Source: Nitrosopumilales archaeon (GTDB lineage Archaea > Thermoproteota > Nitrososphaeria > Nitrososphaerales > Nitrososphaeraceae). From it: 22,106 nucleotides of DNA. The notes below the pieces were generated by a model, which ran no database searches, had not been told where the DNA came from, and saw only the letters and a list, made by a program, of their open reading frames with translations. Below, piece after piece: positions 6,933-14,888 of the stretch; the first letter of the stretch is position 1; every line of letters begins with the position of its first letter. The stretch lies in NCBI GenBank assembly GCA_009665115.1, contig WJXE01000006.1:1-22106 (forward strand), read 5' to 3'. The position numbers and the translations under genes were made by a program.

Positions 6933-7997
6933 TCAGCTTTCAATCGACTCCAGAGCATTTAGTAAGATAAGATTCTCTCCGTGATTCTTGATGGCTACCC
7001 GAATGTATTTTGACCCCATTCCGCTGAATGTACTACAATCCCTCACAAGTACTCCACTTCTGGTCAAAAGAGAATCTCTTACTTCTGTCGAGGAATTGTG
7101 ATTTGTTAGACGAATTAAGAAATAATTTGCATCAGATTTAAAGGGTGAAAAACATTGTGTCTTTTTCCTTATGTTGCTGTACATAAAGTCACGCTCCTTT
7201 TTCACAATCGCTCGTGCTCTCGTTAAATGCTGTGAATCTCTGAGTGCCACGATGCCAGCTCTCTGTGCTATCCCGTTTACGTTCCAAGATATTTGACCAG
7301 AAGCCAATTTTTTGGCAAGCCTAGGGTTGGATACGCTGTATCCGAGCCGGAGACCCGCAAGGCCAAAAGATTTTGTGAGCGATCGTAAAATTATCAAATT
7401 ATCAAATTCATCTATGTTCCTAATCATAGTATGTCGATTCGATCCATTAACAAGTTCGATAAAACATTCGTCTACAAGTATTTTTGTCGAACTGTCAAGG
7501 CGTTCGATAATCGTTTTTAGTGACTTTCTGTAAAGCAGACCAGTAGGGTTATTCGGATTACATAAAAATATGGCATCAGACCCCTTAGCTTTTTCAATAA
7601 TTAGATCAGCATCCAAGTTAAAGTTCTTGAGTGGTACGAGAATAATGCTTGCACCCATTCGCCTTGATGCAAGCTCGTATTCGCAGAATGACGGAGACGG
7701 GATGATGACTTTTTCCCTTGCAAACATTCTGGCAAAGTTGTGGATTATTTCGGTCGCTCCGTTTCCTACATTAATGCATTCACAATGAATTTTAAGATAA
7801 TCTGATAGACTTTTTTTCAGATCCCTGCATTCAGGATCTGGGTACGATGAAGAAAGTGAACGCAGGTCTTTTTGAATAGAGCTGAGGACAATCTTCGAGA
7901 CTCCAAGTGGATTAACATTTGAACTAAAGTCGATTTTGACTAGGCTGGGGTCTACTGAATAAATGCCTCCATGGAAGCAACCACGTAGCTCTATCAC
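6933..7997 (-). CDS. cobD: PLP-dependent aminotransferase-fold enzyme, probable L-threonine-O-3-phosphate decarboxylase
   Basis: 354 aa from a GTG start, fold-type I PLP enzyme of the HisC/CobD group. The N-terminus has FHGG (8-11) and DFSSNVNPLG (23-32), the combination typical of CobD decarboxylases rather than histidinol-phosphate aminotransferases. Further conserved points are SYPDPE (51-56), NPNNPTG (147-153), Asp176 in VDECF, and the Schiff-base Lys209 in SLTKSFGLAGLRLGY. CobD makes (R)-1-amino-2-propanol phosphate, the substrate of CbiB encoded two genes downstream. It is the first gene of the operon and ends 14 nt before the CobQ-like start. HisC is the main alternative; the operon context favours CobD. 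Confidence 0.82.
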   Translation of the reverse strand: MIELRGCFHGGIYSVDPSLVKIDFSSNVNPLGVSKIVLSSIQKDLRSLSSSYPDPECRDLKKSLSDYLKIHCECINVGNGATEIIHNFARMFAREKVIIPSPSFCEYELASRRMGASIILVPLKNFNLDADLIIEKAKGSDAIFLCNPNNPTGLLYRKSLKTIIERLDSSTKILVDECFIELVNGSNRHTMIRNIDEFDNLIILRSLTKSFGLAGLRLGYSVSNPRLAKKLASGQISWNVNGIAQRAGIVALRDSQHLTRARAIVKKERDFMYSNIRKKTQCFSPFKSDANYFLIRLTNHNSSTEVRDSLLTRSGVLVRDCSTFSGMGSKYIRVAIKNHGENLILLNALESIES

Positions 7998-8026
7998 GAT
8001 TTTTCTTAATCAGTTTGAACGTTTTT

Positions 8027-8037
8027 CCATTTATTAT
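8027..8037 (-). promoter_or_regulatory. TATA-like box of the cobalamin operon
   Basis: On the minus strand ATAATAAATGG is centred about 35 nt upstream of the GTG at 7997. It would promote the five-gene cobalamin transcript and is divergent from the asd promoter in the 151-nt gap. No riboswitch-like structure is recognised here. Confidence 0.35.
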
Positions 8038-8114
8038 CATTTCAATTTCCATTAGATCAGATCATATAGAACTTAAAGAGATATTGTATAATTGATTTAA
8101 TTCAGTCTGAAAAA

Positions 8115-8123
8115 GATTATTAA
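8115..8123 (+). promoter_or_regulatory. TATA-like box of asd
   Basis: GATTATTAA lies 26-34 nt before the ATG at 8149, consistent with an archaeal promoter giving a very short leader. A second AT-rich stretch (ATATTGTATAATTG, about 8081-8094) lies further upstream and is a weaker candidate. Confidence 0.35.
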
Positions 8124-8148
8124 CTGCATACCGATTACCGGCCATCGT

Positions 8149-9225
8149 ATGCTAAAAGTTGCCCTTATCGGAGCTACAGGCGCTGTTGGACAGCAATTTG
8201 TTCTTGCGTTAAATAAACATCCATGGTTCGAGTTAACTCAGATAGTGTCATCAGAGCGATCTGCTGGCAAAAAATACATGGATGCACTGCGCGATCCAAA
8301 ATCTGGAATTCTTCGCTGGCACAGCAAAGAAACGATTCCAGAATACATAAGGGATGTCATCATTAGCAGGGTTGAAGATATAAGCCCAAAAAGATTCGAT
8401 CTAATATTTACTGCTTTGGAATCTGAGGACGCAAAAGTAATTGAGCCGCAATTTGCAAAATCGGTTCCTGTTATAAGTACTGCTGCCGCCTTTAGATATG
8501 AAGAAGATGTTCCAATTTTGATTCCCGGTGTAAATGACCAGCACGCCGAGTTACTAAACACCCAAAGAAAAAATAGGGGATGGCAAGGATTCATTGCTCC
8601 GCTGCCAAACTGCACTACCACAGGCCTTGCCATTACACTAAAACCAATCATGAATGAGTTCGGAGTCGAGATGGTTTTTATGACTTCGCTCCAAGCTTTA
8701 TCTGGAGCGGGCAGATCGCCTGGGGTTATTGCACTCGATATCATGGACAATGTCATTCCGTACATTCCTAAAGAAGAGGAAAAAGTTCAAATAGAATCCA
8801 AGAAGATTTTAGGTGACGTCAATTCCAGATCTATTACGCCCGCTACACTTAAGGTAAGTTGTACTTGCACCCGGGTCCCGGTTTTGGATGGTCATACAGA
8901 AGTTGTCTTTGTTGGAACGAAAAGGCATTGTGAGCCAGAAGATGCAAAAGAGCAGATGTTAAAATTTTCTAAATCTGTAGCAGTGAAAAAACTACCAACA
9001 GCTCCAAAAGATTTTATTGTTGTCCATGACGATCCCACTAGACCGCAGCCTCGAATAGATAGGGAGATTAATGATGGGATGACAACAGTAGTGGGTAGAC
9101 TGAGACAGGATACTGTCTTTAGCAATGGGCTGAAATACGTTTTGTTATCACATAACGAGAAAATGGGTTCGGCAAAGGGTGCAGTTTTGCTTGCAGAATC
9201 ACTGAAAGATAGGAGGATCCTTTAG
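8149..9225 (+). CDS. asd: Aspartate-semialdehyde dehydrogenase, archaeal/fungal type
   Basis: 358 aa with the N-terminal NADP motif GATGAVG (8-14), catalytic Cys155 in PLPNCTTTGL, SGAGRSPG (185-192) and the general-base His249 in LDGHTEVV. It reduces L-aspartyl-4-phosphate to aspartate semialdehyde on the way to lysine, threonine and methionine. The length and motif spacing match the archaeal/fungal subgroup. Malonyl-CoA reductase of Sulfolobales is a paralogue of this family, so a CoA-ester reductase role cannot be excluded by motifs alone. It is followed 87 nt later by an Lrp-type regulator that could respond to amino acids. Confidence 0.9.
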   Translation: MLKVALIGATGAVGQQFVLALNKHPWFELTQIVSSERSAGKKYMDALRDPKSGILRWHSKETIPEYIRDVIISRVEDISPKRFDLIFTALESEDAKVIEPQFAKSVPVISTAAAFRYEEDVPILIPGVNDQHAELLNTQRKNRGWQGFIAPLPNCTTTGLAITLKPIMNEFGVEMVFMTSLQALSGAGRSPGVIALDIMDNVIPYIPKEEEKVQIESKKILGDVNSRSITPATLKVSCTCTRVPVLDGHTEVVFVGTKRHCEPEDAKEQMLKFSKSVAVKKLPTAPKDFIVVHDDPTRPQPRIDREINDGMTTVVGRLRQDTVFSNGLKYVLLSHNEKMGSAKGAVLLAESLKDRRIL

Positions 9226-9312
9226 CTACACATGATTTTCCAAAAAACGCTGCTAAGTTTGAAATTAATACGTTTATTAGTCACTCAATTAGAGATATAA
9301 TTACGACATTGT

Positions 9313-9777
9313 ATGGGAAAAACGGATGATTTAGATCTCAAAATTTTGAGTGAGCTTGCTACAGACGCGAGTATTTCTGTACCCAAACTTTCGAAAAAGA
9401 TCAATGTTAATGCTTCCGTAGTTTACAGTAGAATAAAAAGACTCGTGAAAAGAGGCCTTATCAAGAAATTTACCATAGTGGTTAATGACGAGGCTCTAGG
9501 ATTCAATGTCAAAGCACTCACAGGAATTAATATGGATTCAAAGATGAGAGACAATGTCCTCAACGAGCTGTTCAGGATTCCAGAGGTACGAGAAATCGCA
9601 GAAGTTACTGGAAGATTTGACATCCTAGTAACAATGAATGCACAGTCTCTTGATGAAATGCACCACTTGATTTCTGAAAAGGTGGGTCGCGTTGAGGGGG
9701 TTCAAAAGACAGAAACATTTATCGAAATGAGGAAGACCGCACGCGAAATAATCTATCCTACCTCTATATCAAAATAG
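9313..9777 (+). CDS. Lrp/AsnC-family transcriptional regulator
   Basis: 154 aa with the normal two-domain layout: an N-terminal winged HTH (about 5-62, beginning DDLDLKILSELATDASIS) and a C-terminal RAM/ferredoxin-like effector domain (about 68-145, with VTGRFDILVTMNA). Such proteins form octamers and often sense amino acids. Unlike the gene at 274 it lacks the siroheme-decarboxylase signatures, so it is a genuine regulator candidate. A TATA-like TTTATTAG (9273-9280) lies 33-40 nt upstream. Its position next to asd suggests, but does not prove, control of amino-acid genes. Confidence 0.85.
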   Translation: MGKTDDLDLKILSELATDASISVPKLSKKINVNASVVYSRIKRLVKRGLIKKFTIVVNDEALGFNVKALTGINMDSKMRDNVLNELFRIPEVREIAEVTGRFDILVTMNAQSLDEMHHLISEKVGRVEGVQKTETFIEMRKTAREIIYPTSISK

Positions 9778-9798
9778 CAAAATAGGTATAGATCTCTT

Positions 9799-9838
9799 GG
9801 AGGAGGATGTCATGATATTGCCTTTTATAACAGAATAG
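9799..9838 (+). promoter_or_regulatory. Strong Shine-Dalgarno followed by an 8-codon ORF ahead of ctaB
   Basis: GGAGGAGG (9799-9806) is followed after 5 nt by ATG at 9812, which opens a frame encoding MILPFITE and stops at 9838, 13 nt before the ctaB ATG. A TATA-like CTTTTATAA (9822-9830) lies inside this mini-ORF at the right distance for a leaderless ctaB mRNA. So the mini-ORF would be translated only on transcripts starting further upstream. Confidence 0.35.
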
Positions 9839-9851
9839 TTAAAAATTTGAC

Positions 9852-10748
9852 ATGGGCACCCTGCTCCCACAAATAAGCGCCGGCAACAGGCTCAAAAATT
9901 ATTACGAGCTTACGAAGCCAAAGATTTGGTACCTGCTTGTTTTCACAGCTTTTGCTGGGGCACTCACGGCTTCTTTCTTAGCTCATATCCTTATTCCCCC
10001 GGTAACCTGGGTGCTGATTATCGGCGGAGTAGCTGCTGGTTCAGCAGCTGCTGACACCCTCACCGGTTACAACGACCGAGATATTGACGCAATAATGGAC
10101 AGGACTAAGCAAAGACCTATTCCTTCAGGAAGAATTTCTCCCCATAATGCCCTGGCATTTGGTCTAATCCTCGCAGCGATTTCCTTGGTACTTGCATGGC
10201 TTATTAATATCTGGGCTTTTGCATTGATGAGTTTTGGATTGTTTGATAATATTATAGTGTATAGTAAATGGTTGAAGAGAACTAGCCGAACAAACATTAT
10301 TTTAGGAGGTTTTTCAGGCGGCGTCCCTGCAATCATAGGTTATGTTTCAGTCACGACACAAAATATTGAAATCGGCTTGATCATGGCCCGCCTCGTTTTC
10401 CTGTGGATTCCAACTCACATTTGGAGCCTTGCTTTGCATGTCAGGGAAGACTATAGAAAGGCTGGCGTTCCGATGCTACCAGTAGTTTCTGGCGAGAAAA
10501 AATCAGTCCGCATAATAGCTGGGACTACATTAATGATGGTTTTATTCAGCATACTACCATTCTTCATCAACCACTTCGGGATGATTTATTTGGTTACGGC
10601 GAGTATCTCCGGTGTAATTATGCTAGCGTTATCGATCTGGCTATTGTTAAAGCCAAGCGAGAGAGCATCCTGGATAGTATTCAAAGTCACCAGCCCATAT
10701 CTGGCCACACTGTTCATTGCCTTCATTATGGACTCGTTGTTCCGTTGA
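9852..10748 (+). CDS. ctaB: Protoheme IX farnesyltransferase (heme O synthase)
   Basis: 298 aa UbiA-superfamily membrane prenyltransferase with about eight or nine hydrophobic helices. The first Asp-rich motif is YNDRDIDAIMDRTKQRPIP (73-91). Then come the GGFSGGVPAIIGY loop (152-164) and the heme O synthase-specific FLWIPTHIWSLAL (183-195) with EDYRKAGVPMLPVV (199-212). It transfers a farnesyl group to heme b to give heme O for heme-copper oxidases, implying aerobic respiration. Together with the siroheme decarboxylase fusion it shows heme synthesis and use. It probably starts leaderless from the TATA-like box at 9822-9830. Confidence 0.92.
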   Translation: MGTLLPQISAGNRLKNYYELTKPKIWYLLVFTAFAGALTASFLAHILIPPVTWVLIIGGVAAGSAAADTLTGYNDRDIDAIMDRTKQRPIPSGRISPHNALAFGLILAAISLVLAWLINIWAFALMSFGLFDNIIVYSKWLKRTSRTNIILGGFSGGVPAIIGYVSVTTQNIEIGLIMARLVFLWIPTHIWSLALHVREDYRKAGVPMLPVVSGEKKSVRIIAGTTLMMVLFSILPFFINHFGMIYLVTASISGVIMLALSIWLLLKPSERASWIVFKVTSPYLATLFIAFIMDSLFR

Positions 10749-10771
10749 TAAAAGATCCTTTCAAAGTCAGG

Positions 10772-10788
10772 GTTCAACCTTATTGAAC
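10772..10788. terminator. Hairpin downstream of ctaB
   Basis: GTTCAA-CCTTA-TTGAAC forms a 6-bp stem with a 5-nt loop, 24 nt after the ctaB stop in the gap between the convergent ctaB and nep1 genes. There is no long T run after it, so it is a weak terminator candidate. Confidence 0.3.
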
Positions 10789-10890
10789 GTCTGTTACTCT
10801 GCTATGCACCTACAAAGCCAACCAGCTGGTCAACCCCGCGTCATTTCTAAAAACCGGGTACTAATAGTACAGGCAGCGGTCATATTCATA

Positions 10891-11604
10891 TTAAGATATG
10901 AACAAAATCTTCTCGCACTCGTAAAGTATTCTAGCAATAACAACATGGGCTTCCAATGTTATTTTTCCAATAGAGTATGAGTTGTCTAGGAAATTGCTAA
11001 TGTTGTCAGAGAAGCGACCTTTCGGGAAGCCCCCTATCACGATAGCGCAACGACAGTCGTCGAACCGATCGATGTATTTTGAAACTACCTCGTAAGCAGT
11101 GCTTGAAACTCCACCACTCGATAGTCCTATCGATTTACTAGACCTTGCTATATTTTTAATCAAATGTTTGAAGGGAACGTCATCTAGCAATTCTAAAAGA
11201 ATTCTATCGTCTTGTTCACTTTTTATTACTTTATCTTTGAACAATTTCATCATTAGCCCTTCGAATCGGAAATAGGACTTGGGTATTCTCAAATTAGCCC
11301 CTATTAAGATCACTTGGCTGTTGATCGTATAGACATAAACAGCCAATTTGTTCTTCAGATATAAGGGAGTGGACAGTGCTTCCACTAACGCAAAATGAAC
11401 TATGTCTGGACGGCCTCGTTTCCATACGCTTTCAAGTCTGCCAGTCACCATCGCGGAATGATGATAGCTTCTATCTAACAATACCTCTGACGGCTTTTTG
11501 CCAAGCTTTTGGGCATGCCTTATTACTGACATATGCCTTAAGATTTGTTTGGGAACAGTCTCTAGAGATGCCTCCGCGATTACGAGTGCCACTGATCCTA
11601 CCAA
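10891..11604 (-). CDS. nep1: Nep1/Emg1 16S rRNA pseudouridine N1-methyltransferase
   Basis: 237 aa SPOUT-class methyltransferase from a TTG start at 11604. No ATG or GTG lies in frame upstream before a stop, and a minus-strand TATAATAG (about 11632-11639) supports a leaderless TTG start. Diagnostic Nep1 motifs are LLDRSYHHSAM (42-52), RGRPDIVHFAL (63-73), RIPKSYFRFEGLMMKLF (106-122) and the SAM-knot segment VIGGFPKGRF (about 200-209), followed by the ITLEAHVVIARILYECEK C-terminal helix. Nep1 methylates N1 of a pseudouridine in helix 35 of small-subunit rRNA and assists ribosome assembly in archaea and eukaryotes. Cytoplasmic. Confidence 0.88.
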   Translation of the reverse strand: MVGSVALVIAEASLETVPKQILRHMSVIRHAQKLGKKPSEVLLDRSYHHSAMVTGRLESVWKRGRPDIVHFALVEALSTPLYLKNKLAVYVYTINSQVILIGANLRIPKSYFRFEGLMMKLFKDKVIKSEQDDRILLELLDDVPFKHLIKNIARSSKSIGLSSGGVSSTAYEVVSKYIDRFDDCRCAIVIGGFPKGRFSDNISNFLDNSYSIGKITLEAHVVIARILYECEKILFIS

Positions 11605-11819
11605 GAATGTAAGACTTAGCCTTGAGCTGTCTATTATAGCTGTCTTGACAACTATGATAGATCCTTAGCTCGTTCGCTGAAGCTGACAACCTTTAAGATG
11701 ATGTATTACTCCAGACGATCTCTAGTTAGAATCTCATTTACAACTGGGAGGGTGCCCATTGTCATTAATTTACAATACGTAGCTTTTATGCGATAGAGTA
11801 TTCTTATATTATTATATGT

Positions 11820-11969
11820 TCAGAAATGCCTTTCCTCTATCTTTGTAGGTCTTCTTCCTTCAGCTAACTTAAGGTTAGTATCGTTATTTTCACTTGCCTC
11901 TCTTGTAGAACCCCTATTAGCCGCATCCTGATGACCACGCGTACGTTCCTTCTTAAGGCTTCTTACCAA
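11820..11969 (-). CDS. Possible 49-aa basic protein
   Basis: A short frame from TTG 11969 to TGA 11820-11822 overlaps the 3' end of the upstream hypothetical gene by 17 nt. The product is highly charged (MVRSLKKERTRGHQDAANRG at the start, EERHF at the end), partly because this strand is purine-rich. No family is recognised. Overlap with the gene before it hints at co-translation, but length alone makes a chance frame quite possible. The rest of the 348-nt gap 11605-11952 holds only the nep1 promoter and AT-rich DNA. Confidence 0.25.
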   Translation of the reverse strand: MVRSLKKERTRGHQDAANRGSTREASENNDTNLKLAEGRRPTKIEERHF

Positions 11970-12357
11970 TAATTAACTTCTGGAGTTCTATAATACAATG
12001 GCCAAGCTCTCTTCGAGCGGCCTTTATGTTATCTCCGTTAACTATGATTTCCCCTGGACCAAATTTTGCGCTTTCAACCGCAATTGGGATCGGTGTGTGT
12101 AGCAGCTCAGAGATAAATTCAAAAAGATTCGGATATGTGGAATTATTTTTGTAAACATAGGTTGTTGTCCCATTGCTAACTACTTCTTGTCTTTCTAAAG
12201 GAAATGCAAATTCTGGAGAGGAGAAATAACCAATAATACTGATTGATATATTGTTCAAGTCTTCTTCTAATTCCGTTCTTTCTTGGTCCATTTTTTTTTG
12301 TCGTTTTAAATTCACGTATTTCTCAGCCGTCTTTTCTAGTTCAGCGAGATTAGCCAT
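11953..12357 (-). CDS. Hypothetical small protein with N-terminal coiled coil
   Basis: 134 aa from ATG 12357; a TTG five codons upstream (12372) is possible. The first 35 residues are charged and heptad-like (LAELEKTAEKYVNLKRQKK and on), suggesting a coiled coil. The rest is mixed alpha/beta with no motif I recognise. No signal peptide or membrane segment is seen. It is divergent from rpp21, with 140 nt between the two starts, and lies upstream of nep1 on the same strand. Probably a lineage-specific conserved archaeal protein; function unknown. Confidence 0.7.
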   Translation of the reverse strand: MANLAELEKTAEKYVNLKRQKKMDQERTELEEDLNNISISIIGYFSSPEFAFPLERQEVVSNGTTTYVYKNNSTYPNLFEFISELLHTPIPIAVESAKFGPGEIIVNGDNIKAARRELGHCIIELQKLIIGKKP

Positions 12358-12460
12358 GCCTAACCAGTACAATTTAACATTCCAAGTTAATTACAGTTTT
12401 ATTTATCGCCTAAAAAGGACGAAAATCAGCGGGTAGAGCAGGTAGAACAAATGGACTAGC

Positions 12461-12470
12461 ATATTAATAT
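12461..12470 (+). promoter_or_regulatory. TATA-like box of the rpp21-S19e-PDCD5 operon
   Basis: ATATTAATAT, itself a perfect palindrome, is centred about 32 nt before the ATG at 12498. A second TATA-like TTTATAAGG (12842-12850) lies about 35 nt before the S19e start and may be an internal promoter. Confidence 0.4.
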
Positions 12471-12497
12471 GAGAAGGCACGTTTTATAGCCCAACCC

Positions 12498-12818
12498 ATG
12501 AGGAGGCAGATTTCGAAGGACATTGCAAAAGAGAGGGTCGGCATTCTTATAGCCAATGCATTAAAAGAAGCGCACACAAACGAAAAGATTGCTAATGAAC
12601 AAGCGTATCTAGCTAGGAAAATTGCCATGCGGTTACGCGTGAGACTGGATTATGAGATTCGACAATTGTTCTGTAGGAAGTGCAAAAAATTTATTATCCC
12701 AGGAAGAAATTCAAGAATCAGAGTAGGACGAACTAACACGAAGAGTATAAGGATTACATGTGTGAAGTGCGGACACACTTATCACAAAATCTTTTCAGGG
12801 CACACAGGGAACTACTAA
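12498..12818 (+). CDS. rnp4: Ribonuclease P protein component 4 (Rpp21/Rpr2)
   Basis: 106 aa, the usual length. The N-terminal two-helix part (about 5-50) is followed by the zinc ribbon: C59-x2-C62 in LFCRKCKKFIIPG and C88-x2-C91 in TCVKCGHTYH, with RIRVGR between. Rpp21 pairs with Rpp29 on the specificity domain of RNase P RNA and helps mature tRNA 5' ends. It leads a plus-strand cluster with S19e and PDCD5, all translation or nucleic-acid binding proteins. The RNase P RNA itself was not seen in this window. Confidence 0.9.
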   Translation: MRRQISKDIAKERVGILIANALKEAHTNEKIANEQAYLARKIAMRLRVRLDYEIRQLFCRKCKKFIIPGRNSRIRVGRTNTKSIRITCVKCGHTYHKIFSGHTGNY

Positions 12819-12880
12819 ATCAGAATAACTTCCTATAAGGATTTATAAGGGATTTACAGCGTGATTAGTCAGTAATTACT

Positions 12881-13333
12881 ATGGCTAAAGCTTATGATAT
12901 TCCGGCTACTGTACTGATAACCAGACTAGCCGAACAACTACGGAACGATAAGAAAATTCAGCCTCCTCCGTGGGCAGCGTATGTAAAGACTGGGGCACAT
13001 GCTGAAAAGATCCCCCAGAATAAAGACTGGTGGTACGCGAGATGCGCATCGATAGTAAGAAAGGTTTACCTTCATGGTCCCGAGGGGGTTGCGGATTTGA
13101 AGAGCGAGTACGGAGGCAGAAAACGAATAGGGTACAATTTGGATCATCATAAAGACGCAGGTGGAGCAATTATCCGCAAAGCATTACAACAATTGGAAGC
13201 AGCCGGTTATGTTACCAAGAGAAAGAGAGGCCGATCGATATCAGATGAAGGTATGAAGAAGATAGACAGATTATCTACAGAAATCTATAAAGATATTATC
13301 AAAGCTGCGCCGGAGCTACAGCGATACGGTTAG
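12881..13333 (+). CDS. rps19e: Ribosomal protein S19e (eS19)
   Basis: 150 aa, the normal archaeal length. It has the typical opening AYDIPATVLITRLAEQL, the PPPWAAYVKTGAHAEK segment (28-43), DWWYARCASIVRKVYLHGPEGV (49-70) and the winged-helix C-terminus with IRKALQQLEAAGYV. It binds the head of the 30S subunit. It lies 62 nt after rpp21 and 29 nt before PDCD5. S19e next to PDCD5 is a conserved archaeal arrangement; the L39e-L31e genes that often follow are not here. Confidence 0.95.
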   Translation: MAKAYDIPATVLITRLAEQLRNDKKIQPPPWAAYVKTGAHAEKIPQNKDWWYARCASIVRKVYLHGPEGVADLKSEYGGRKRIGYNLDHHKDAGGAIIRKALQQLEAAGYVTKRKRGRSISDEGMKKIDRLSTEIYKDIIKAAPELQRYG

Positions 13334-13362
13334 ATGGATGTAAAAGGAGGTCTGGAGGCGAT

Positions 13363-13653
13363 ATGTCGATTCCTCAACCCCAACAACCAAATGACGAAGA
13401 AGCAAGGAAACGCGAAGCCGAGGCTGCTGCAATGCGACAACGCGCTCTGCTGATTCTGTTGGATGCGTCTGCCCGTCAGCGCCTGATGAATATCAGAATG
13501 GTTAAACCAGAACTTGCAAATGCTGTGGAAAATTATCTATTAAATGCGGCATCCAGCGGGAAACTTAATAGAGCATTAACAGATGACGAATTGAAGCAAA
13601 TTTTGCTTAGTATTCAGCAGCCAAAAAAAGATTTCAAGATTAATAGGCTTTAA
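13363..13653 (+). CDS. PDCD5-family DNA-binding protein
   Basis: 96 aa. The N-terminal part is charged and helical (EEARKREAEAAAMRQRA). The core ARQRLMNIRMVKPELANAVE (57 onward in the family pattern) and SSGKLNRALTDDELKQIL match the PDCD5/TFAR19 three-helix bundle. Archaeal members bind DNA or act with ribosome and chaperonin factors; the exact role is unsettled. The start is supported by GGAGG at 13354-13358, 4 nt before the ATG, with a second AGGAGG at 13345-13350. Last gene of the operon; a T-rich terminator follows at once. Confidence 0.92.
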   Translation: MSIPQPQQPNDEEARKREAEAAAMRQRALLILLDASARQRLMNIRMVKPELANAVENYLLNAASSGKLNRALTDDELKQILLSIQQPKKDFKINRL

Positions 13654-13655
13654 AC

Positions 13656-13668
13656 TTTTTTCTTTTTT
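13656..13668 (+). terminator. Oligo-T terminator after PDCD5
   Basis: TTTTTTCTTTTTT begins 3 nt after the TAA stop. Archaeal transcription stops efficiently at such T runs without a hairpin. This ends the rpp21-S19e-PDCD5 transcript. Confidence 0.6.
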
Positions 13669-13779
13669 CGAGTTGTTTGCGCTGAGCTAACTATATCTAT
13701 TGAATTTTCGTAGGAATGGATAGTAGTCCTGTATGCGAGTATTTTTTAGAACCCGTGAAGATTTTGCACTTTAGTTAAC

Positions 13780-13787
13780 TATATTAA
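13780..13787 (+). promoter_or_regulatory. TATA-like box of the MDR oxidoreductase gene
   Basis: TATATTAA starts 31 nt before the ATG at 13811, the expected spacing for a leaderless archaeal mRNA; no Shine-Dalgarno sequence precedes this ATG. Confidence 0.5.
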
Positions 13788-13810
13788 GTCTCGTTAACGC
13801 TTTCACTTTT

Positions 13811-14860
13811 ATGAAAGCAGCTGTATTCCGAGAATATAGCAAAGATCCCACACAAGTTATCAAAATCGAAGACATCGACATGCCAAAGCTGAGGCCAAAC
13901 GAAGTTATGATAAAGGTAGAGTTAGCATCATACAACTATAATGACTTATGGGCTATCTGGGGCGAGCCAATCAAGACCCCGCTGCCACATATTTCTGGCA
14001 GTGATGTCGCTGGCACTATTGTGGAAGTAGGCGAGGACGTTACTAAACTCAAGCCTGGTGATAGGGCAGTGTCACACTCAAATATGAGCTGCAGAGTCTG
14101 CGATATGTGCACGGCAGGAAGGGAATATGACTGCAACGATAGAACTATTTGGGGTTTCCAAACAGGCCCACTTTGGGGTGGTTTTGCACAGTATACACAT
14201 CTACCAGAGGTAAACGTTTCCAAAATACCGGAAAATGTTTCATTTGAAGCTGCAGCAGCGGTCTCAATGGTTGGGATGACTGCCTGGCATATGTTAGTGG
14301 GCAGGGCCAGGATTAGGCCCGGTCAAACAGTTTTGATAATGGGGGGTACTAGCGGTGTAGGAATGGCTGGTATTCAAATAGCGAAACTGTATAACTGTAC
14401 AGTCATTGCCACAGCAGGCAACAAGCAAAAAATGGACAAGTGTATCGAGATCGGCGCCGACGACGTTGTTAATCATAGAGAAGCAGATTGGTCTAAGAAG
14501 GTAAGGGAAATTACAAAGAAACAAGGAGTAGATGTTGTCTTCGAACATATCGGGAAAGCGACATTTCCACAGGAAGTTGCGCTTCTAAAGATTGGCGGAA
14601 CTCTTGTCGCAACAGGCGCAACCACTGGTTACGATACTACTCTCGACTTGAGATATCTTTTCTTTAAAGGAACAAATTTGCTGGGGTCGACACAGGGGAC
14701 TAAAGCCGAACTCGAAGAAGTAATCTATTGGACGAGCAGAGGCAAGATAAAGCCCATAATTGATACCGTTTTACCATTTAGCGACATGGTTAGAGGGCAT
14801 GTAATGATGGCCAAAGCTGAACAGATTGGTAAGATCTTGACTACACCTCAGAAACTCTAA
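13811..14860 (+). CDS. Zinc-type medium-chain dehydrogenase/reductase
   Basis: 349 aa MDR protein. The GroES-like N-terminal domain holds the four structural-zinc cysteines C94, C97, C100 and C108 (CRVCDMC...DC). The Rossmann domain has IMGGTSGVGMAGIQIAK (176-192). The usual catalytic-zinc cysteine near residue 42 is replaced (NYNDLW, like quinone reductases) and the GHE motif reads PHISGSDVAG, so alcohol oxidation at a catalytic zinc is unlikely. An NAD(P)H-dependent enoyl/quinone-reductase-type reaction fits better. Acryloyl-CoA reductase of Sulfolobales belongs to the same superfamily, making that a candidate in an archaeon using the 3-hydroxypropionate/4-hydroxybutyrate cycle, but this is inference. 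The CitE-like gene follows at 28 nt, so the two are probably co-transcribed. Confidence 0.82.
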   Translation: MKAAVFREYSKDPTQVIKIEDIDMPKLRPNEVMIKVELASYNYNDLWAIWGEPIKTPLPHISGSDVAGTIVEVGEDVTKLKPGDRAVSHSNMSCRVCDMCTAGREYDCNDRTIWGFQTGPLWGGFAQYTHLPEVNVSKIPENVSFEAAAAVSMVGMTAWHMLVGRARIRPGQTVLIMGGTSGVGMAGIQIAKLYNCTVIATAGNKQKMDKCIEIGADDVVNHREADWSKKVREITKKQGVDVVFEHIGKATFPQEVALLKIGGTLVATGATTGYDTTLDLRYLFFKGTNLLGSTQGTKAELEEVIYWTSRGKIKPIIDTVLPFSDMVRGHVMMAKAEQIGKILTTPQKL

Positions 14861-14888
14861 TCTCTCTCCTTCTTCTTTCCATTTTTCG

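Noticed and set aside
7926..8052. 42-codon minus-strand frame starting MEIEMIINGKTFKLIKKNRD, overlapping the CobD start in another frame
   Set aside because: Most of it lies in the CobD promoter and coding region and it has no recognisable motif.
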